Below are positions 9,261 to 18,804 of a DNA stretch of 59,710 bases, one piece after another. Where the stretch lies: NCBI GenBank assembly GCA_903831655.1, contig CAIKYO010000134.1, positions 1-59,710 of the forward strand. Direction: 5' to 3'. The stretch is from an uncultured Burkholderiales bacterium. GTDB lineage: Bacteria; Pseudomonadota; Gammaproteobacteria; Burkholderiales; Burkholderiaceae_C. Made by a program: the position numbers and the translations under genes. Every line of letters starts with the position of its first letter. The first letter of the stretch is position 1. The notes beneath the pieces are model-generated. The model was not told the DNA's origin. It searched no databases and saw only the letters and a list, made by a program, of their open reading frames with translations.

Positions 9261-12200
9261 ATGGACATGAATAGAAAGCAGTTTCTGCGCGCCGGTGGTG
9301 CTGCACTGCTGGGATCGAGTTTGGCAGCTCTTGGCTTTTTTCCAACGCAAGCGTTGGCAGAGTCAAGAACGTTCAAGCTCTCCAAAACCACAGAAACTCG
9401 AAACACCTGTACCTACTGTTCTGTGGGTTGCGGCATCATCATGCACAGCTTGGGTGACAAGGCCAAAAACGTGGTCTCCTCCATCACCCACATTGAGGGC
9501 GATCCCGATCACCCTGTGAACCGTGGCACGCTTTGCCCCAAAGGTGCTGGTTTATTGGATTTTGTCCACAGTCCCAGTCGACTGAAGTACCCTGAGATTC
9601 GCGAGCCCGGTACCAATGAATGGAAGCGAGTGTCTTGGGACGAAGCAATTGGTCGTTTGGTCAAGCTCATGAAAGCCGATCGCGATGCCAATTTTCAAGC
9701 CAAGAACGCTCAAGGCCAAACGGTCAACCGTTGGTTGAGCACAGGTATGCTGTGTGCGTCGGCCTCTTCGAATGAAACCGGTTATCTCACAGCCAAGGCG
9801 ATGCGATCGACGGGGATGCTCGTCTTTGACAATCAAGCGCGTGTTTGACACGCCCCGACGGTAGCCGGTCTGGCTCCGACGTTTGGGCGAGGTGCAATGA
9901 CCAATCATTGGACCGATATCAAAAATGCAGATTTAGTCCTCATCATGGGCGGCAACGCCGCTGAGGCCCATCCCTGCGGCTTCAAGTGGGTGATAGAGGC
10001 GAAGAAACAAAGAAAAGCCAAACTGATTGTGGTGGACCCCAGGTTCACGCGCTCTGCTTCGGTGGCTGATTACTATGCCCCCATTCGCGCTGGCTCGGAC
10101 ATGGCGTTTTTGGGTGGGGTGGTGAATTACCTGCTCACCAACGACTTGATTCAGCACGAGTATGTGAAGCACTACACCAACGCCTCCTTCATTGTGGGCG
10201 AGGGGTACTCCTTCAAAGACGGTATTTTCTCGGGCTACGATCCACAAAAGCACAAGTATGACAACGCAAGTTGGGCCTACGAACTCGATGACAATGGCTT
10301 TGCCAAAGTGGATCCCACTTTGAGTCACCCAAGGTGCGTGTTGCAAATCATGAAGCAGCACTACAGCAGGTACACGCCTGAGAAGGTGAGCTCCATCACG
10401 GGCACTCCCAAAGACAAGTTCATGCACATTTGCGAGATGATCGCTGCCACCTCTGTGACCAACAAGGCCATGACGATCCTGTACGCCTTGGGTTGGACTC
10501 AACACAGTTACGGCGCTGAGACCATTCGTTTGGGAGCCATTTTGCAGCTCTTGCTGGGCAACATCGGTATTGCTGGTGGCGGTATGAATGCCCTTAGAGG
10601 TCACTCTAACATTCAAGGTCTGACCGACTTGGGATTGTTGTCCCAAAGCTTGCCAGGTTACATGTCTTTGCCCAACGAGGCCGAGCAAGATTTGGAGACC
10701 TATCTCAAGCACAAGACGCCAAAGACCCTCAGGCCCAATCAGACCAATTATTGGCAGAATTACCCCAAGTTTTTTGTGAGCTTACAAAAAGCATGGTGGG
10801 GCGCCAATGCAACCAAGGAAAACGATTGGGCATTTGATTACTTGCCCAAATGGGACAAAGCGTATGACGTGATCAATGCGTTTGAAATGATGAACGAGGG
10901 CAAGATCAATGGCTACATTTGCCAAGGATTTAACCCAGTTTCTTCGTTCCCCAACACGCAAAAAATCCTTGACGGCCTCTCCAAGCTCAAATACTTGGTG
11001 ATCATCGATCCCTTGGCAACTGAGACCTCTGAGTTTTGGAAAAATTACGGTGAGTACAACAACGTAAAAACCGAAGACATCCAAACCACGGTGTTCCGAT
11101 TCCCAAGCACTTGCTTTGCCGAAGAAGAAGGCTCAGTTACCAACTCCAGTCGCTGGTTGCAGTGGCACTGGAGGGGTGCAGAGGCACCGGGTGAGGCCAA
11201 GGGGGATTTGGAGATCATTGCTGCGATTTTCAATGGACTCAGAGCCGCCTATCAAAAGGATGGCGGTGCTTATCCCGATCCAATTACCCGTTTGACTTGG
11301 GATTACAAAATCCCCAGCAGTCCCTCTCCTCAAGAGATGGCCATGGAGTACAACGGAAAAGCGCTTGCTGACATCACAGCGCCTGATCCCTTGAACCCCA
11401 AAGGTCCTCCCAAAGTGCTCGTCAAAGCCGGTGAACAGCTCCCTGGCTTTGGTGTTTTAAAGGACGATGGAACCACGGCCTCTGGCTGTTGGATTTATGC
11501 GGGCTCTTGGACGCAGGCTGGCAACATGATGGCCAGACGCGACAACAGCGATCCTTGGGGCAATGGCCAAACGCTCAACTGGGCGTGGTCTTGGCCTGCG
11601 AACCGCAGAATTCTCTACAACGGTGCGTCCTCCGATCCCTCTGGCAAGCCTTGGGACACCACTCGAAAACTCGTTCAATGGAACGGTGCTCAGTGGGGCG
11701 GTGCAGATGTACCCGATATTCAAGCCGATGCAAGTCCCTTGGCGGACAACCGTGTCGAGCCCTTCATCATGAACCCAGAAGGTGTGGCAAGACTCTTTGC
11801 ACCAACGGGCATGGCCGAGGGTCCGCTGCCTGAGCATTACGAGCCATTTGAGACTCCGCTCAAGAGCAATCCCTTGCACCCTGATAACCCCATGGCTCGA
11901 AACAATCCGGCCGCGCGGGTGTTCAAACGCGATCGCGATCAATTTGGAGATCGTGCGGAGTTCCCGTATGTGGCCACAAGCTATGCGTTGACCGAACACT
12001 TCCACGGTTGGACCAAACACGCTTTGTCCAACGCCATTGTTCAGCCTCAACAGTTTGTGGAGATCGGCGTTGAGTTGGCCAAAGCCAAAGGCATTGCCAA
12101 CGGAGACTGGGTCAAGGTGACTTCCAAGAGAGGATTCATCAAAGCTGTGGCGTTGGTGAGTAAGCGCATTCCTCAACTCGACTGCGATGGTCAAAAGGTC

Positions 12201-12347
12201 GATACCGTTGGTCTACCCAATCACTGGGGCTTCATGGGTTTGGCCAAGAAAGGCTATTCTGTGAACACTTTGACTCCCGTGGTGGGAGACGCCAATACGC
12301 AAACGCCTGAGTACAAGGCGTTCACGGTCAATCTTGAAAAGGCATAA
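9261..12347 (+). CDS. fdnG: Formate dehydrogenase alpha subunit, selenocysteine-containing
   Basis: Catalytic molybdopterin subunit of the membrane-bound, periplasm-facing formate dehydrogenase (FDH-N/FDH-O type), which oxidises formate to CO2. The reading frame is interrupted only by TGA at 9846-9848 and is read here as selenocysteine at residue 196, giving 1028 residues. Flanking residues (FDNQARV before, HAPTVAGLAPTFGRGAMTNHW after) match FdnG around its selenocysteine. The N terminus has a Tat-type signal with Arg-Lys instead of Arg-Arg (NRKQFLR), a hydrophobic stretch and ALA. A [4Fe-4S] motif follows (CTYCSVGC...CPKG, about residues 50-95). The 3' neighbours encode the beta and gamma subunits. 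fdnG and fdoG cannot be told apart from sequence alone. Confidence 0.95.
9846..9889 (+). promoter_or_regulatory. Sec UGA codon and bacterial SECIS hairpin
   Basis: The UGA (9846-9848) is followed at once by a hairpin. The lower stem is CGCCC (9851-9855) with GGGCG (9885-9889). The middle stem is CGG (9859-9861) with CCG (9876-9878). There is a bulged U at 9862. The apical stem is AGCC (9863-9866) with GGCU (9872-9875), around the loop GGUCU. The bulged U and the GGUCU loop are the features recognised by SelB in the Escherichia coli formate dehydrogenase SECIS. This explains how the stop codon is recoded. Confidence 0.9.
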
Positions 12348-12356
12348 GGGGTCAAC

Positions 12357-13244
12357 ATGTCATCTCTACAGTCTTTAGACATTGCGCGTCGCTCTGCGAC
12401 GACAACACCGTCGACCCAAGTGAGGTCTTCTCCAGAAGTCGCCAAACTCATCGATGTCTCCGCTTGCATTGGTTGCAAGGCCTGTCAGGTCGCTTGCATG
12501 GAGTGGAATGACATTCGTCCTGAGGTGGGAACCAACGCAGGAACTTACGACAATCCCAACGATCTGGGCCCATCGGCTTGGACAGTGATGCGGTTCTCTG
12601 AGGTTGAGGTCAAGAAAGATTCAACCAACCTGCAACAAGAGACCACATTGGAGTGGTTGATTCGCAAAGATGGTTGCATGCACTGTGAGGATCCTGGGTG
12701 CTTGAAGTCTTGTCCCTCGCCAGGTGCGATTGTTCAGTACGCCAACGGCATTGTGGACTTCATCAGCGAGCACTGCATTGGTTGTGGCTACTGCGTGACC
12801 GGTTGTCCTTTTGATGTGCCTCGCATCAGCCAAAAGGACAACAAAGCTTACAAGTGTTCTTTGTGCTCAGACCGCGTGGGCGTGGGCTTGGAGCCAGCGT
12901 GTGTTAAATCATGCCCCACAGGTGCGATTCATTTCGGTACCAAAGAGGACATGCATGAATATGCATCGACTCGCGTGGAGGATCTCAAAGAGAGAGGCTT
13001 TGCACAAGCTGGAGTCTATGACCCCTCGGGTGTGGGAGGTACACACGTGATGTATGTGCTGCAACACAACGACCAGCCTGAGCTCTACCATGGCCTGCCA
13101 TCCAACCCCAAGATCAGTCCTTTGGTCTCACTTTGGAAGGGCATTGCCAAGCCATTGATCTTGGGTGCCATGATCGGAGCCACTGTTGCGAGCTTCTTTC
13201 ACTACATGAAAGTGGGCCCCATCAAAGAGAAAAAAGAGGGATAA
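12357..13244 (+). CDS. fdnH: Formate dehydrogenase beta subunit (iron-sulfur)
   Basis: Electron-transfer subunit carrying electrons from the alpha subunit to cytochrome b. The 295-residue protein has four ferredoxin-type cysteine clusters: [35 protein letters not shown] and CSLCSDRVG...CVKSC, consistent with four [4Fe-4S] centres. A single C-terminal transmembrane helix ([19 protein letters not shown]) anchors it in the membrane as in FdnH. It starts 9 bp after the alpha-subunit stop, and the gamma subunit follows 3 bp later, so the three are one operon. Confidence 0.95.
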   Translation: MSSLQSLDIARRSATTTPSTQVRSSPEVAKLIDVSACIGCKACQVACMEWNDIRPEVGTNAGTYDNPNDLGPSAWTVMRFSEVEVKKDSTNLQQETTLEWLIRKDGCMHCEDPGCLKSCPSPGAIVQYANGIVDFISEHCIGCGYCVTGCPFDVPRISQKDNKAYKCSLCSDRVGVGLEPACVKSCPTGAIHFGTKEDMHEYASTRVEDLKERGFAQAGVYDPSGVGGTHVMYVLQHNDQPELYHGLPSNPKISPLVSLWKGIAKPLILGAMIGATVASFFHYMKVGPIKEKKEG

Positions 13245-13247
13245 GCG

Positions 13248-13898
13248 ATGAATACCAATACGCTAGATACTTCTAAGGACATCGTTCGCTACAAAGATTT
13301 GACGCGCATGAACCACTGGGCCATTGTGCTTTTATTCTTTGGAGCGGGTTTGTCGGGCTTGGCTTTTTTGCATCCCTCCTTGTTCTTCTTTACCAATCTA
13401 TTTGGAGGGGGACCGTGGACACGGATTCTTCACCCCTACATGGGCGTCTTGATAGCCTTGTGTTTTGTGGGCATGTATGTGGAACTGTGGCGTGACAATT
13501 TGTTGATCAAAGTCGATATCGAGTGGCTTAAAAAGACCCATGAGATGTTTGCGGGCAACAAAGACAACATGCCTGAGGTTGGTAAATACAACGCAGGGCA
13601 AAAGTTGGTTTTTTGGATGATGACCTTTTCTTTGTTGATTTTGGTGATCACGGGTGTTTTGTTTTGGCAGGCTTGGTTTGCTGACTTCCCCGTGATTCTC
13701 AGAAGAATCGGGGTGGTCTTGCACGCGACCTCCGCCACCGTGTTGATTTTGGCTGTGATCACTCACATTTATGCCGCAATCTGGGTCAAGGGCACGACCA
13801 GGGCGATGACGGAGGGATTGGTCTCCAGAGGTTGGGCCAAGTCCAATCACCCGCTTTGGTACAAAGAGGTTGTGGCCAAAGAGGAAGCCACAAAATAG
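13248..13898 (+). CDS. fdnI: Formate dehydrogenase gamma subunit, cytochrome b556
   Basis: Membrane anchor that binds two b hemes and passes electrons to quinone. The 216-residue protein has four hydrophobic segments and histidines in the expected places: RMNHWAIVLLFFG in helix I, LHPYMGVLIALCF in helix II, and VVLHATSATVLILAVITHIYAAIW in the last helix, followed by the conserved KGTTRAMTEG. Its length matches FdnI/FdoI. A hairpin with a T run follows at 13934-13960, which probably ends most of the structural-gene transcript. Confidence 0.94.
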   Translation: MNTNTLDTSKDIVRYKDLTRMNHWAIVLLFFGAGLSGLAFLHPSLFFFTNLFGGGPWTRILHPYMGVLIALCFVGMYVELWRDNLLIKVDIEWLKKTHEMFAGNKDNMPEVGKYNAGQKLVFWMMTFSLLILVITGVLFWQAWFADFPVILRRIGVVLHATSATVLILAVITHIYAAIWVKGTTRAMTEGLVSRGWAKSNHPLWYKEVVAKEEATK

Positions 13899-13933
13899 CT
13901 TCTTTTGATCAGGCTGGACAAAGGACTTGAACG

Positions 13934-13960
13934 AAAAAGGCACATTCATGTGCCTTTTTT
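13934..13960 (+). terminator. Intrinsic terminator after fdnI
   Basis: GGCACA (13939-13944) pairs with TGTGCC (13949-13954) around TTCA, flanked by A5 upstream and T6 downstream. It separates the structural genes fdnGHI from the accessory genes fdhE-selA-selB, so the accessory genes need their own promoter or read-through. Confidence 0.75.
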
Positions 13961-13979
13961 CTTGCTCCATGAATCATCC

Positions 13980-13985
13980 TAAAAT
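13980..13985 (+). promoter_or_regulatory. Candidate -10 box abutting fdhE start
   Basis: TAAAAT ends six bases before the ATG at 13992, and no ribosome binding site is visible. It lies just after the fdnI terminator, where a promoter for fdhE-selA-selB would be expected. The -35 region is weak. The placement implies a leaderless or very short leader. Confidence 0.3.
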
Positions 13986-13991
13986 ACAGTG

Positions 13992-15038
13992 ATGAACATT
14001 CCCCAAAGCATCAGCTTTCTCTCTCCTGAGGAAATCGCAACGCGCGAGATTGGCGAGCAAGCCAACACCCAGTTACCCGATTTGAGCCGGTTATTCAAAG
14101 ACCGTGAAATCAGGTTGCGTCAATTGGCGGCTGGCCACAGTATGCGAGATTTCCTGATTTTCATGGCCGATTTGGCCAGCGCGCAGCACCATGTTTTGAA
14201 TGATTCTGAATTGAGCCTTGCACAAGCCAAGGACACACAGCTACCCAGCGTTGAATTTTTGCAAGCCCATGCAAAAGCAGGTACCCCACCACTAGACCCC
14301 AAGCACTGGCCCTTGGACCAGGCTTGGGCCCGGGAGCTTGAGCACATATTGGCCAAGGTGACAAATCATTTGCCTGCACAAAGCCCCATCCTTGCAATCA
14401 TTGATGAGCTCAAGACATTGACACCATCGCAATTGAACGATCAGGCGCAAAGTCTGTTGCTGGGAGAGCTCACAGGTCTCCACATGGGGGCCTCACCCTT
14501 CATTGCCGCAGCTTTGCAGGTCTTTTGGGTGCGATTGGCCGCCAGTACTGCAAAAAACTATCCTCACCAAACCTTCCCAGCCGTGGACCAAGCAACGGTC
14601 TGTCCTTGTTGTGGCTCCAAGCCCGTCTCCAGCATCAACCGGCTTGGCACCGATGTGGGAACCTCTCGCTACTTGAACTGCTCTTTGTGTCAAACGCAGT
14701 GGTACATGCCGCGCATCAAATGCACACATTGTGAGTCAACCAAGGACATCGCCTACCATTCACTCGTCAACCAAGATGGCCATGCAGTACAGGTGAGTGT
14801 TGTCGATGAGGGAGGCGTGTCCTTAGAGACGTGTGATGTGTGTTCTCACTATCTAAAAATCGTCAACATGGCCAAAGACGCTCAAGTCGAACCTGTTGCA
14901 GACGATTTGGCAACGCTCACTCTGGATCTATTGATTGCAGATGAGGGGTATTTGCGGGGTGGCGTCAATTTGATGATGCTCTTTGGCAGCGATGCCCAAG
15001 ACAGCGGGGACCCTCCGCATCTCTCAGGGAGTCACTGA
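13992..15038 (+). CDS. fdhE: Formate dehydrogenase accessory protein FdhE
   Basis: FdhE is a rubredoxin-like cytoplasmic factor needed to assemble active respiratory formate dehydrogenases. The 348-residue product contains zinc or iron-binding cysteine pairs in order: CPCCGSKP, CSLCQTQWY, KCTHCEST and CDVCSHYLK, the last followed by the conserved DLATLTLDLL helix. It is somewhat longer than the ~309-residue E. coli protein, mainly at the N terminus. The ATG at 13992 is chosen; a GTG one codon earlier is also possible. Its stop overlaps the selA ATG by one base. Confidence 0.92.
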   Translation: MNIPQSISFLSPEEIATREIGEQANTQLPDLSRLFKDREIRLRQLAAGHSMRDFLIFMADLASAQHHVLNDSELSLAQAKDTQLPSVEFLQAHAKAGTPPLDPKHWPLDQAWARELEHILAKVTNHLPAQSPILAIIDELKTLTPSQLNDQAQSLLLGELTGLHMGASPFIAAALQVFWVRLAASTAKNYPHQTFPAVDQATVCPCCGSKPVSSINRLGTDVGTSRYLNCSLCQTQWYMPRIKCTHCESTKDIAYHSLVNQDGHAVQVSVVDEGGVSLETCDVCSHYLKIVNMAKDAQVEPVADDLATLTLDLLIADEGYLRGGVNLMMLFGSDAQDSGDPPHLSGSH

Positions 15039-16576
15039 TGAGCAAGCCCAAAGGATCCATGGTTCATGGTCTAGAGGTCAAAGAGTCTGAACCTGCTGTG
15101 CCGCGAAAGAGCGCGTCCAAACCGCTCGCCAAGAGCCCAAGTGCAGCCCAAAGCTTGCTGTCTCAACTCCCTTCAATTGATCGGTTGATCCGGTCTCCTC
15201 ATTTGAGAGACACGCTCAATACTTTTGGGCTCACCTTGACCACTCAAATCTCCAAAGACTTGATGGCCGAAATCCGCCAAAGCCTCAAAGCGTCAAGTCA
15301 CTCAAAGTTGACCTCTGCCATGGAGGTCCCAAGTGAGGAGGAGCTCGCCCAACGAATCCAAAACGCGTGTGTGAGCAAAATGGCTTTGCAGTACCAAAGC
15401 GTCTACAACATGACGGGTACGGTGGTGCACACCAATTTGGGCCGATCTGTTTTGGCTGACGAAGCTCTGATGGCCTTGGTGCAAGCGAGTCAGCAGCCCC
15501 TTAATTTGGAATTCGATTTAAACACGGGCGAGCGTGGTGAGCGGGATCATTTTCTTGAAGCCTTGATCTGTGAGATCACAGGTGCTGAGGCAGCCACCTT
15601 TGTGAACAACAACGCAGCGGCTGTGCTCCTCACCTTGGCCGCATTGGCTCATGACAAAGAGGTGGTGATCTCCAGAGGTGAGTTGGTTGAAATTGGAGGG
15701 GCGTTCAGAATGCCCGATGTGATGAAGAGTGCAGGCGCCCTGATGGTTGAGGTGGGGACCACAAACCGAACACACTTAAAGGACTACGAGCAAGCCATCA
15801 CTGAGCGCACCTCGGTGTTGATGAAAATTCACACCAGCAACTACCAAGTTCAAGGTTTCACCAAAAGTGTCTCTGAGGCCGAATTGGCGCCATTGGCCGA
15901 GCACCACCAGGTGACTTTGGTGAGCGATCTGGGTAGTGGCTCTCTCATTGAGATGAGCGACCATGGTCTGCCCCATGAACCCACACCTCAAGAAATGCTC
16001 AAGGCTGGTTGCCATGTGGTTACTTTTTCTGGAGACAAATTGTTGGGTGGCCCCCAAGCGGGCATCATCGTGGGTCGAAAAAGAGAAATCGACATCATTC
16101 GCAATTACCCCATGAAGCGCGCTTTGCGCTTGTCTAAATTACCGGTTGTGGCCCTTGAGGCGACATTGAAGCTTTATTTGCAACCTGAGTTCTTGGTGCA
16201 GCGCTTACCCACATTGCGTTGGTTGTCTCGCTCAGACGATGTGATCAAGTCAACCGCACAGCAGGTGTTGGGGGCCTTTGAACGCGTACTCGCTCCTCAC
16301 TACCAAGTGGAGCTGTCCCAGATGATGAGTCAAATCGGGTCGGGCTCTTTGCCCTTAGATACGATGAACTCGTTTGGGCTTGCCATCAAGCCCAAAGTCC
16401 AAGGTGGCAAAGGGGTGGGGAGCGCCTTGATTCGTCTCTCCAAGGCGTTGCGTGCGCTCTCAAAGCCCATCATTGGCCGTGTAGAGAAGAACATGCTGCT
16501 CTTGGATTGCAGATGCATCGATGACGCCCTCGCTTTGGCCAAAGACATTTCATCCTTAGAGATCCATGAACCATGA
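15038..16576 (+). CDS. selA: L-seryl-tRNA(Sec) selenium transferase SelA
   Basis: PLP enzyme that converts seryl-tRNA(Sec) to selenocysteinyl-tRNA(Sec) using selenophosphate. The 512-residue protein has the SelA N-terminal domain starting at about residue 44 (LPSIDRLIRSP), the catalytic core with NNNAAAVLL, VSDLGSGSL, and the PLP lysine in TFSGDKLLGGPQAGIIVG. The first ~40 residues are an extension not seen in E. coli SelA. It overlaps fdhE at its start and selB by four bases at its end, so the three are translationally coupled. Confidence 0.95.
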   Translation: MSKPKGSMVHGLEVKESEPAVPRKSASKPLAKSPSAAQSLLSQLPSIDRLIRSPHLRDTLNTFGLTLTTQISKDLMAEIRQSLKASSHSKLTSAMEVPSEEELAQRIQNACVSKMALQYQSVYNMTGTVVHTNLGRSVLADEALMALVQASQQPLNLEFDLNTGERGERDHFLEALICEITGAEAATFVNNNAAAVLLTLAALAHDKEVVISRGELVEIGGAFRMPDVMKSAGALMVEVGTTNRTHLKDYEQAITERTSVLMKIHTSNYQVQGFTKSVSEAELAPLAEHHQVTLVSDLGSGSLIEMSDHGLPHEPTPQEMLKAGCHVVTFSGDKLLGGPQAGIIVGRKREIDIIRNYPMKRALRLSKLPVVALEATLKLYLQPEFLVQRLPTLRWLSRSDDVIKSTAQQVLGAFERVLAPHYQVELSQMMSQIGSGSLPLDTMNSFGLAIKPKVQGGKGVGSALIRLSKALRALSKPIIGRVEKNMLLLDCRCIDDALALAKDISSLEIHEP

Positions 16577-18591
16577 TCGTTGGGACCGCTGGGCACATTG
16601 ATCACGGCAAGACCACATTGGTCAAAGCGCTCACGGGCGTTGACACGGATCGACTCATTGAGGAAAAGAAACGGGGCATGACCATTGAGCTGGGGTTTGC
16701 TCAAATGCTTTGTCACCCGCCTCAAGGGCCAAGGGGGAGTGAGAGCGCACAGGCATTGAGCATTTCCTTCATCGACGTTCCGGGTCATGATAAGTTGGTC
16801 CGAACCATGCTCGCAGGTGCAAGTGGCATTGACTTCGCCTTGATGCTCGTTGCGGCCGATGATGGTGTGATGCCCCAAACTTTGGAGCATTTGAGCATTT
16901 TGAGTTTGCTCCGCATTCAAAGGGGTTGCATCGTCATCACCAAAACGGATCAAGTCCAAGAGAGCCTTTTGGAGCAAAGAACACAAGAGATGATGGCGCT
17001 CAAGCAACAATTTGGCTTGGGTGGCTATGGGGTCATGTCAGTGAGCGCCCATACCGGGCAGGGCATGGACGCGCTTCGTGAGCTTTTAATGAACACCGCA
17101 ATGGGGCTAGCGCTCAATGGGCACGCTCGTTCAAGCGTGATGGGTTTTAAGATGGGCTTGGACCGAGCCTTCACGTTGGATGGGATTGGCACCGTGGTAG
17201 CGGGCAGCATTCAAGCCGGTGAGGTCAAGGTCGGCGACTCACTTGCTTTGGCCCATGAGCCGCAAAGAACCTACCGAGTTCGCTCATTGCAAGTGCATGG
17301 ACAAGCTGTCGAGAAAGCGCAAGCAGGCGAGCGTTGTGCAATCGCGTTGGCAGGCCTTGAAAAGGGTCAATGTGAGAGAGGTCAGGTTCTTTGTGATCCC
17401 CGCATAGCGAGTTCAACCTTGAGGTTCGATGTTTGGCTTGAGCTCTCGGCTTGGGTCGACAAGCCTCTCAGATCGGGTTCAAGCGTGCATGTGCATGCGC
17501 AAACCCAAGAGGCGATGGCTACCGTAGCTGTGCTGGGTCAAGAAAGCCTCTCCCCAGGCGAATCGGGTTGGGTTCAATTGATTGCACACCGACCCATTCA
17601 TTTGTGGGTGGGCGACCGAATTATTTTGCGAGATGCAAGTGCCACTTTTACTCTCGCAGGAGCCACCGTTTGCGATGTCAGGGCTCCCAAGCGTTACCGA
17701 CAAACACCTGAGCGCTTGAGTTATTTGCACAGCCAGTTGCAAAGCGATGTGCTCTCGCGTCTTCTTGACGGCCTTGCACATTTGCCCTTTGGTTTGCTGT
17801 TGTCTGAGCGACTCTTGGATGCAGGCATTGACCCCAAGACCTCTATCCAAACGCTCTTGACGCACTCGGCACTTGAGGGTCCTCATGTGAGCGGGCATCC
17901 ACTGCAAGCTGTGTTTTGCAGTGCCGATGAGTCTTGGATGATTGGAGTACCTGCATTGGAGGCGTTGGAGTTGCGGGTGATAGAACTCTTAAAACAATAC
18001 CACCAAGCGCACCCCGATGTTTTAGGTCTCTCTCAAGACAAAGCCAGACGGGCTTTGGGCTCACAACTGAGCGAGAACATTTGGGCTCACCTCAGCCAAA
18101 GACTGATTGAACAAAATGCCATTCGACAAAAAAATGGTTTTTTGTATTTACCCCAACACGGAGAGGGCATTCAGCAGGCCGATCAGCGCTTGGCTCAAAG
18201 GGCATTGCCCTTGATCCATGAGGGGAGATTCGATCCGCCTTGGGTGCGCGATCTGGCAAGCGCTTTGAACATCAATGAAGTTCAAATGCGAATGTCCTTG
18301 GTGAGACTCTCCAGTCAAGGGGAGCTTTATCAAATCGTCAAAGATCTTTTTTATCACCCGGTTCACGTCCAAACCATGGCTCAAATGGTTCGAGAAATCG
18401 CTCAAGCCCAGGGCTCTCAAAAACCTCAACAAGGTGTGAGCGCCTCACAATTCAGAGACGCCACGGGCCTCGGTCGAAAGCGAGCCATACAGATTTTGGA
18501 GTTCTTTGATAAAATTGGATTCTGTCATAGAGTGGGTGATGTCCATTTGATCAGAGTCGGCACATCTCTATTCCCAAGCTCCAAAGACTGA
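16573..18591 (+). CDS. selB: Selenocysteine-specific elongation factor SelB
   Basis: SelB is the GTPase that brings Sec-tRNA(Sec) to the ribosome at UGA codons marked by a SECIS. The 672-residue product has G1 GTAGHIDHGKTTL at residue ~4, G3 DVPGHDK, G4 TKTDQ, EF-Tu-like beta-barrel domains, and C-terminal winged helices that bind the SECIS hairpin (for example SASQFRDATGLGRKRAIQILEFFDKIGFCHRVGD near the end). The size is normal for the proteobacterial protein. It starts with ATGA overlap on selA, and the selC tRNA gene follows 46 bp downstream. The SECIS at 9846-9889 is its expected target. Confidence 0.96.
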   Translation: MIVGTAGHIDHGKTTLVKALTGVDTDRLIEEKKRGMTIELGFAQMLCHPPQGPRGSESAQALSISFIDVPGHDKLVRTMLAGASGIDFALMLVAADDGVMPQTLEHLSILSLLRIQRGCIVITKTDQVQESLLEQRTQEMMALKQQFGLGGYGVMSVSAHTGQGMDALRELLMNTAMGLALNGHARSSVMGFKMGLDRAFTLDGIGTVVAGSIQAGEVKVGDSLALAHEPQRTYRVRSLQVHGQAVEKAQAGERCAIALAGLEKGQCERGQVLCDPRIASSTLRFDVWLELSAWVDKPLRSGSSVHVHAQTQEAMATVAVLGQESLSPGESGWVQLIAHRPIHLWVGDRIILRDASATFTLAGATVCDVRAPKRYRQTPERLSYLHSQLQSDVLSRLLDGLAHLPFGLLLSERLLDAGIDPKTSIQTLLTHSALEGPHVSGHPLQAVFCSADESWMIGVPALEALELRVIELLKQYHQAHPDVLGLSQDKARRALGSQLSENIWAHLSQRLIEQNAIRQKNGFLYLPQHGEGIQQADQRLAQRALPLIHEGRFDPPWVRDLASALNINEVQMRMSLVRLSSQGELYQIVKDLFYHPVHVQTMAQMVREIAQAQGSQKPQQGVSASQFRDATGLGRKRAIQILEFFDKIGFCHRVGDVHLIRVGTSLFPSSKD

Positions 18592-18637
18592 ACTCGGTCA
18601 AGTCAGAATTAAGCGCTTTAAGCACCTCTTTTGAAGA

Positions 18638-18733
18638 GGAAGGAAATCACTTCCGGTGGAGTGGCTGGGCTTCAAACCCAGTTGGTGGCGCCATGCGTCG
18701 CTGGGTGGGTTCGACTCCCGCTTCTTTCCGCCA
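18638..18733 (+). tRNA. selC: tRNA-Sec (anticodon TCA)
   Basis: A 96-base tRNA with encoded CCA. The 8-bp acceptor is GGAAGGAA (18638-18645) with TTCTTTCC (18722-18729), one G-U pair. The 6-bp D stem is CACTTC/GGAGTG. The anticodon stem is CTGGG/CCCAG, with loop CTTCAAA giving anticodon TCA at 18672-18674. A long variable arm (GGTGGCG/CGTCGCT) and a T arm with TTCGACT follow. The 8-bp acceptor, 6-bp D stem and long variable arm are diagnostic of tRNA-Sec. It ends the formate/selenium module and decodes the UGA in fdnG. Confidence 0.95.
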
Positions 18734-18743
18734 CTCACTTTGG

Positions 18744-18766
18744 ACATGGACGCGAATCATCCATGT
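18744..18766. repeat. Inverted repeat just downstream of selC
   Basis: ACATGGA (18744-18750) and TCCATGT (18760-18766) are perfect 7-bp arms with a nine-base spacer, beginning 11 bases after the tRNA CCA. No T tract follows. It could protect or help process the tRNA 3' end, or act as a weak stop between selC and the convergent ABC transporter gene. Confidence 0.3.
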
Positions 18767-18804
18767 TGCCCATCATCTCACCTCTCACTCACCCCCCGTT
18801 GGTT

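Noticed and set aside
9061-9270. A 69-codon frame in the gap before fdnG.
   Set aside because: AT-rich, no ribosome binding site, unlike composition and no homology; it overlaps the fdnG start.
9933-10712. A 259-codon open frame on the minus strand.
   Set aside because: It is antisense to the formate dehydrogenase alpha subunit, with no recognisable protein features.
9261-12347. Two separate genes or a nonsense-mutated formate dehydrogenase split at the TGA of 9846.
   Set aside because: The frame continues with FdnG homology, a SECIS hairpin follows the TGA, and selA, selB and tRNA-Sec are downstream. Selenocysteine recoding explains it.
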